From Variovorax beijingensis (GTDB lineage: Bacteria; Pseudomonadota; Gammaproteobacteria; Burkholderiales; Burkholderiaceae_C), in the NCBI RefSeq assembly GCF_007828835.1, contig NZ_VIVL01000002.1, positions 434,001 to 498,000 on the forward strand: a stretch of DNA of 64,000 bases, given 5' to 3'. Position 1 is the first letter of the stretch, and each line of letters opens with the position of its first letter. Positions 62,254-64,000 of this stretch are shown here, piece after piece. The notes beneath the pieces were generated by a model. That model worked only from the letters and a program-made list of their open reading frames with translations, searched no databases and was not told the origin of the DNA. The position numbers were made by a program, and so were the translations under genes.

Positions 62254-63705
62254 TCAGCTGCCTGCCGCGGCGGCCGGCCGGCGAAGCTCCTTGCTTGCCA
62301 TGGCGCCAAGCGTGCGCAGGCCCTTCTCGATGCGCGCGTCCCAGCCGTGGCCGCCGCTCAGGCGCAGGCAGTGGGCGTACTTGCCGCTGGCCGAGAACAC
62401 CACGCCGGGCGCAAAGCAGATGCGTTTCTCCAGCGCCTGCGCAAACAGCAGCCGCGTGTCCGCGGGCTCGGGCAGCTCGACCCACAGCACGAAGTTGCCC
62501 GCCGGCCTCGACACCTTGGTGCCCGGCGGGAACGCCTGCTCGATCACCCGCGTCATGCGCTCCAGCGTGTCGGCGAACTCGCGCCGGACCCGGCGCAGGT
62601 GGCGGTCGTAGTCGCCGTTCGACAGGAAGGTGGCGAGCGCCACCTGCGTCAGCACCGGCGTGGCGAGGCTGGTGGCGAACTTGGTTTCGAGCACCCGGGC
62701 CATGTGGCGGCGCGTGGCGATCCAGCCGATGCGGTAGCCGGGCGCGAGCGTCTTGGAGAACGAGCCGCAATAGATGACGTTGTCGTGCGTGTCGAGCGCG
62801 CTGAAGGGCAGGGGCCGCTCCTCGCCGAAATGGACGTCGCCGTACACGTCGTCCTCGATCAGCGGCACGCCGTGTTTGGCCAGGAGGCGCAGCACGGCGC
62901 GCTTGTTTTCTTCGGGCATGGTGCAGCCGAGCGGATTGCTGAAGCTCGACGCCAGCACGCAGGCGCGCACCTTGCCCGAGGCCACGACTTCGCGCAGCGC
63001 ATCGACCGAGACGCCGGTGTCGGCATCGGTCGGCAGCTCGACCACCTTGAGCCTTTTTGCGCGCAGCACCTGCAGCAGCCCGAAGTAGGTCGGTGATTCG
63101 ATGGCGACGGTGTCGCCGGGCTCCGTGACCGCGTCGAGCGCGAGCGCCAGCGCCTCGGTGCAGCCGCAGGTGATGGCGATGTCGTCGGGCGCCAGCGCCT
63201 GCCCGAAGCGCAGCGCGCGGCGCGCAATCTCCAGGCGCAGCGACATCTCGCCGTGCGGCGGCGAGTAGGTGTTGCACTGGCTGCCCTTCACGCGGGCCGT
63301 GCGGGCCAGCACGAGGTCGAGCCTGGAGGAAGACAGCAGCCGCTGGTTGGGAATGGCGCAGCCGAGCGGCACGAAGGCTTCGTCCGACGCGTGCTTCAGC
63401 AGGTCGAGCATGAGGCCCGAGAGTTCCACCTTGGCCGGCCGGATCGAATGGCGCGCGGTGGTGGGCACGGGCAGGGCGGGCGGCGCCTTGGCGACGTAAT
63501 AGCCCGATTGCGGCCGTACTTCGAGAATGCCGCGGTCTTCGAGCAGGCGGTAGGCCTGCACCGCGGTGCTCAGGCTGGTGCGCTGCTGCGTGCTGATCTC
63601 GCGCAGCGAGGGCGCGCGCGCACCGGGCTTCAGCGTGCCGCGGCCGGCCAGGCCGGCCACGAAATCGGCAATTTCTTCATAGCGGAACCGGGGGGGCTGC
63701 GACAC
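62254..63705 (-). CDS. MocR/PdxR-family regulator (GntR helix-turn-helix plus aminotransferase domain)
   Basis: A 483-residue PLP-dependent transcription factor. The N-terminal GntR winged helix (about 5-72) has the core APSLREISTQQRTSLSTAVQ, and the C-terminal part is a fold-type I aminotransferase with NPLGCTMPEENKR, the PLP Lys in CGSFSKTLAPGYRIGW, and the C-terminal Arg in HCLRLSGG. It diverges from the gene at the window edge, which is its most likely target; a direct repeat in the 83-nt gap is a candidate binding site. Confidence 0.93.
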   Translation of the reverse strand: MSQPPRFRYEEIADFVAGLAGRGTLKPGARAPSLREISTQQRTSLSTAVQAYRLLEDRGILEVRPQSGYYVAKAPPALPVPTTARHSIRPAKVELSGLMLDLLKHASDEAFVPLGCAIPNQRLLSSSRLDLVLARTARVKGSQCNTYSPPHGEMSLRLEIARRALRFGQALAPDDIAITCGCTEALALALDAVTEPGDTVAIESPTYFGLLQVLRAKRLKVVELPTDADTGVSVDALREVVASGKVRACVLASSFSNPLGCTMPEENKRAVLRLLAKHGVPLIEDDVYGDVHFGEERPLPFSALDTHDNVIYCGSFSKTLAPGYRIGWIATRRHMARVLETKFATSLATPVLTQVALATFLSNGDYDRHLRRVRREFADTLERMTRVIEQAFPPGTKVSRPAGNFVLWVELPEPADTRLLFAQALEKRICFAPGVVFSASGKYAHCLRLSGGHGWDARIEKGLRTLGAMASKELRRPAAAAGS

Positions 63706-63731
63706 GGATCACTCCTGCTGGCGTGGATGGC

Positions 63732-63748
63732 ACTGTACGCAACTGTAC
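63732..63748. promoter_or_regulatory. Direct repeat ACTGTAC-N3-ACTGTAC
   Basis: Two identical 7-mers ten bases apart, on one face of the helix, in the gap between the divergent MocR gene and the partial gene. MocR regulators often bind such direct repeats. Confidence 0.5.
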
Positions 63749-63788
63749 TGCATCGAATTTCATAAAAGTGTGGCTGTTATCGACAGTC

Positions 63789-64000
63789 ATGAAACTGCAA
63801 CATCGGAGCCATCGACAGCAATGGATCAAGCGGCAGCACATGGCACGGTTTCCAGACAACGAAATCATTTCCCTCGTCAGCAAGGCGCCGCGCTTCGACC
63901 TTGCCGAAAGCGTGGGGCCGAGCGTGCGGCTGTCGGAACTGGTCGACATGGCCTTCGGCGACGATGCCGACTTTGCGCTGGACTACGGTACGGCGGCGGG
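63789..64000 (+). CDS. Hypothetical protein, 3'-truncated by window edge
   Basis: An open frame from ATG 63789 to the end, 70 visible residues. The later part (APRFDLAESVGPSVRLSELV) reads like real protein, while the first 17 residues are unusually basic, so the true start may be the ATG at 63840 (MARFPDNEIISLV). I recognise no family. It diverges from the MocR gene and would be its natural target. Confidence 0.4.
   Translation, partial: MKLQHRSHRQQWIKRQHMARFPDNEIISLVSKAPRFDLAESVGPSVRLSELVDMAFGDDADFALDYGTAA

Overview
The window is GC-rich, densely coded and typical of a beta-proteobacterium of the Burkholderiales. The gene content fits Comamonadaceae, most like Variovorax: five scattered Bug-type (TctC) solute receptors, many LysR regulators, livHMGF, a lolA-rarA pair after ftsK, and GC-rich intergenic repeats. 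That assignment is inferred from gene content, not from a marker gene. There is no transposase, phage gene cluster, rRNA operon or CRISPR array. One tRNA, Leu(CAA), is present.

Layout. 1-8 kb: 3' part of ftsK, lolA, rarA, a terminator, then the branched-chain amino-acid ABC transporter livHMGF. 8-11.5 kb: a Bug receptor and a ferredoxin-type flavoprotein reductase (minus), a divergent YeeZ-like SDR and a small secreted protein of unknown function. 11.5-21.3 kb: housekeeping genes: tRNA-Leu, cysM, a Nudix hydrolase, tusA, galU, valS, yaaA, a prolyl-4-hydroxylase-like oxygenase, an alpha/beta hydrolase and queF. 21.4-35.6 kb: an accessory catabolic block: an SDR, two tandem paralogous LysR regulators, an enolase-superfamily enzyme, Bug, a clear arylmalonate decarboxylase (AMDase) homologue, a minus-strand operon (citryl-CoA-lyase-like, acyl-CoA dehydrogenase, MmgE/PrpD), and a plus-strand operon (fused double acyl-CoA dehydrogenase, Bug, acyl-CoA synthetase). 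35.7-43.4 kb: DUF3606, a minimal histidine-kinase-like protein, topoisomerase IB, a NUP-family lipoprotein, dinB with a DUF2459 gene, an RNase-A-fold toxin-like protein with a convergent unknown (possible immunity) gene, and a glycolipid-binding-like protein. 43.4-50.5 kb: Bug and LysR, divergent from a tannase/feruloyl-esterase-like lipoprotein, a secreted hydrolase and Bug. 50.5-55.3 kb: an MHS-family permease, an FMN 2-hydroxyacid dehydrogenase, LysR and TetR, divergent from DUF1348 with a perfect 24-bp operator between. 55.4-61.3 kb: a PAS histidine kinase and NarL-type regulator, split by an imperfect inverted repeat, then a nitrate/cyanate-type ABC transporter and cyanase. 61.3-64 kb: an SDR lacking two catalytic residues, a MocR-type regulator and the start of an unknown gene.

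How the parts work together. The strongest units are (i) cyanate import and detoxification: NrtA-like receptor, permease, ATPase and CynS in one operon behind a cytoplasmic two-component system; (ii) uptake and CoA-dependent breakdown of organic acids: Bug receptors, AMDase, enolase-superfamily enzyme, acyl-CoA synthetase and acyl-CoA dehydrogenases; (iii) aromatic ester hydrolysis: the tannase-like lipoprotein with its hydrolase and Bug partners. The points I find most worth following up are the AMDase neighbourhood (as far as I recall the physiological role of AMDase is unresolved), the orphan RNase-A-like toxin pair, a shared GTAG-N8-CTAC dyad at two distant signalling loci, and the 56.6-56.9 kb inverted repeat inside a two-component locus.
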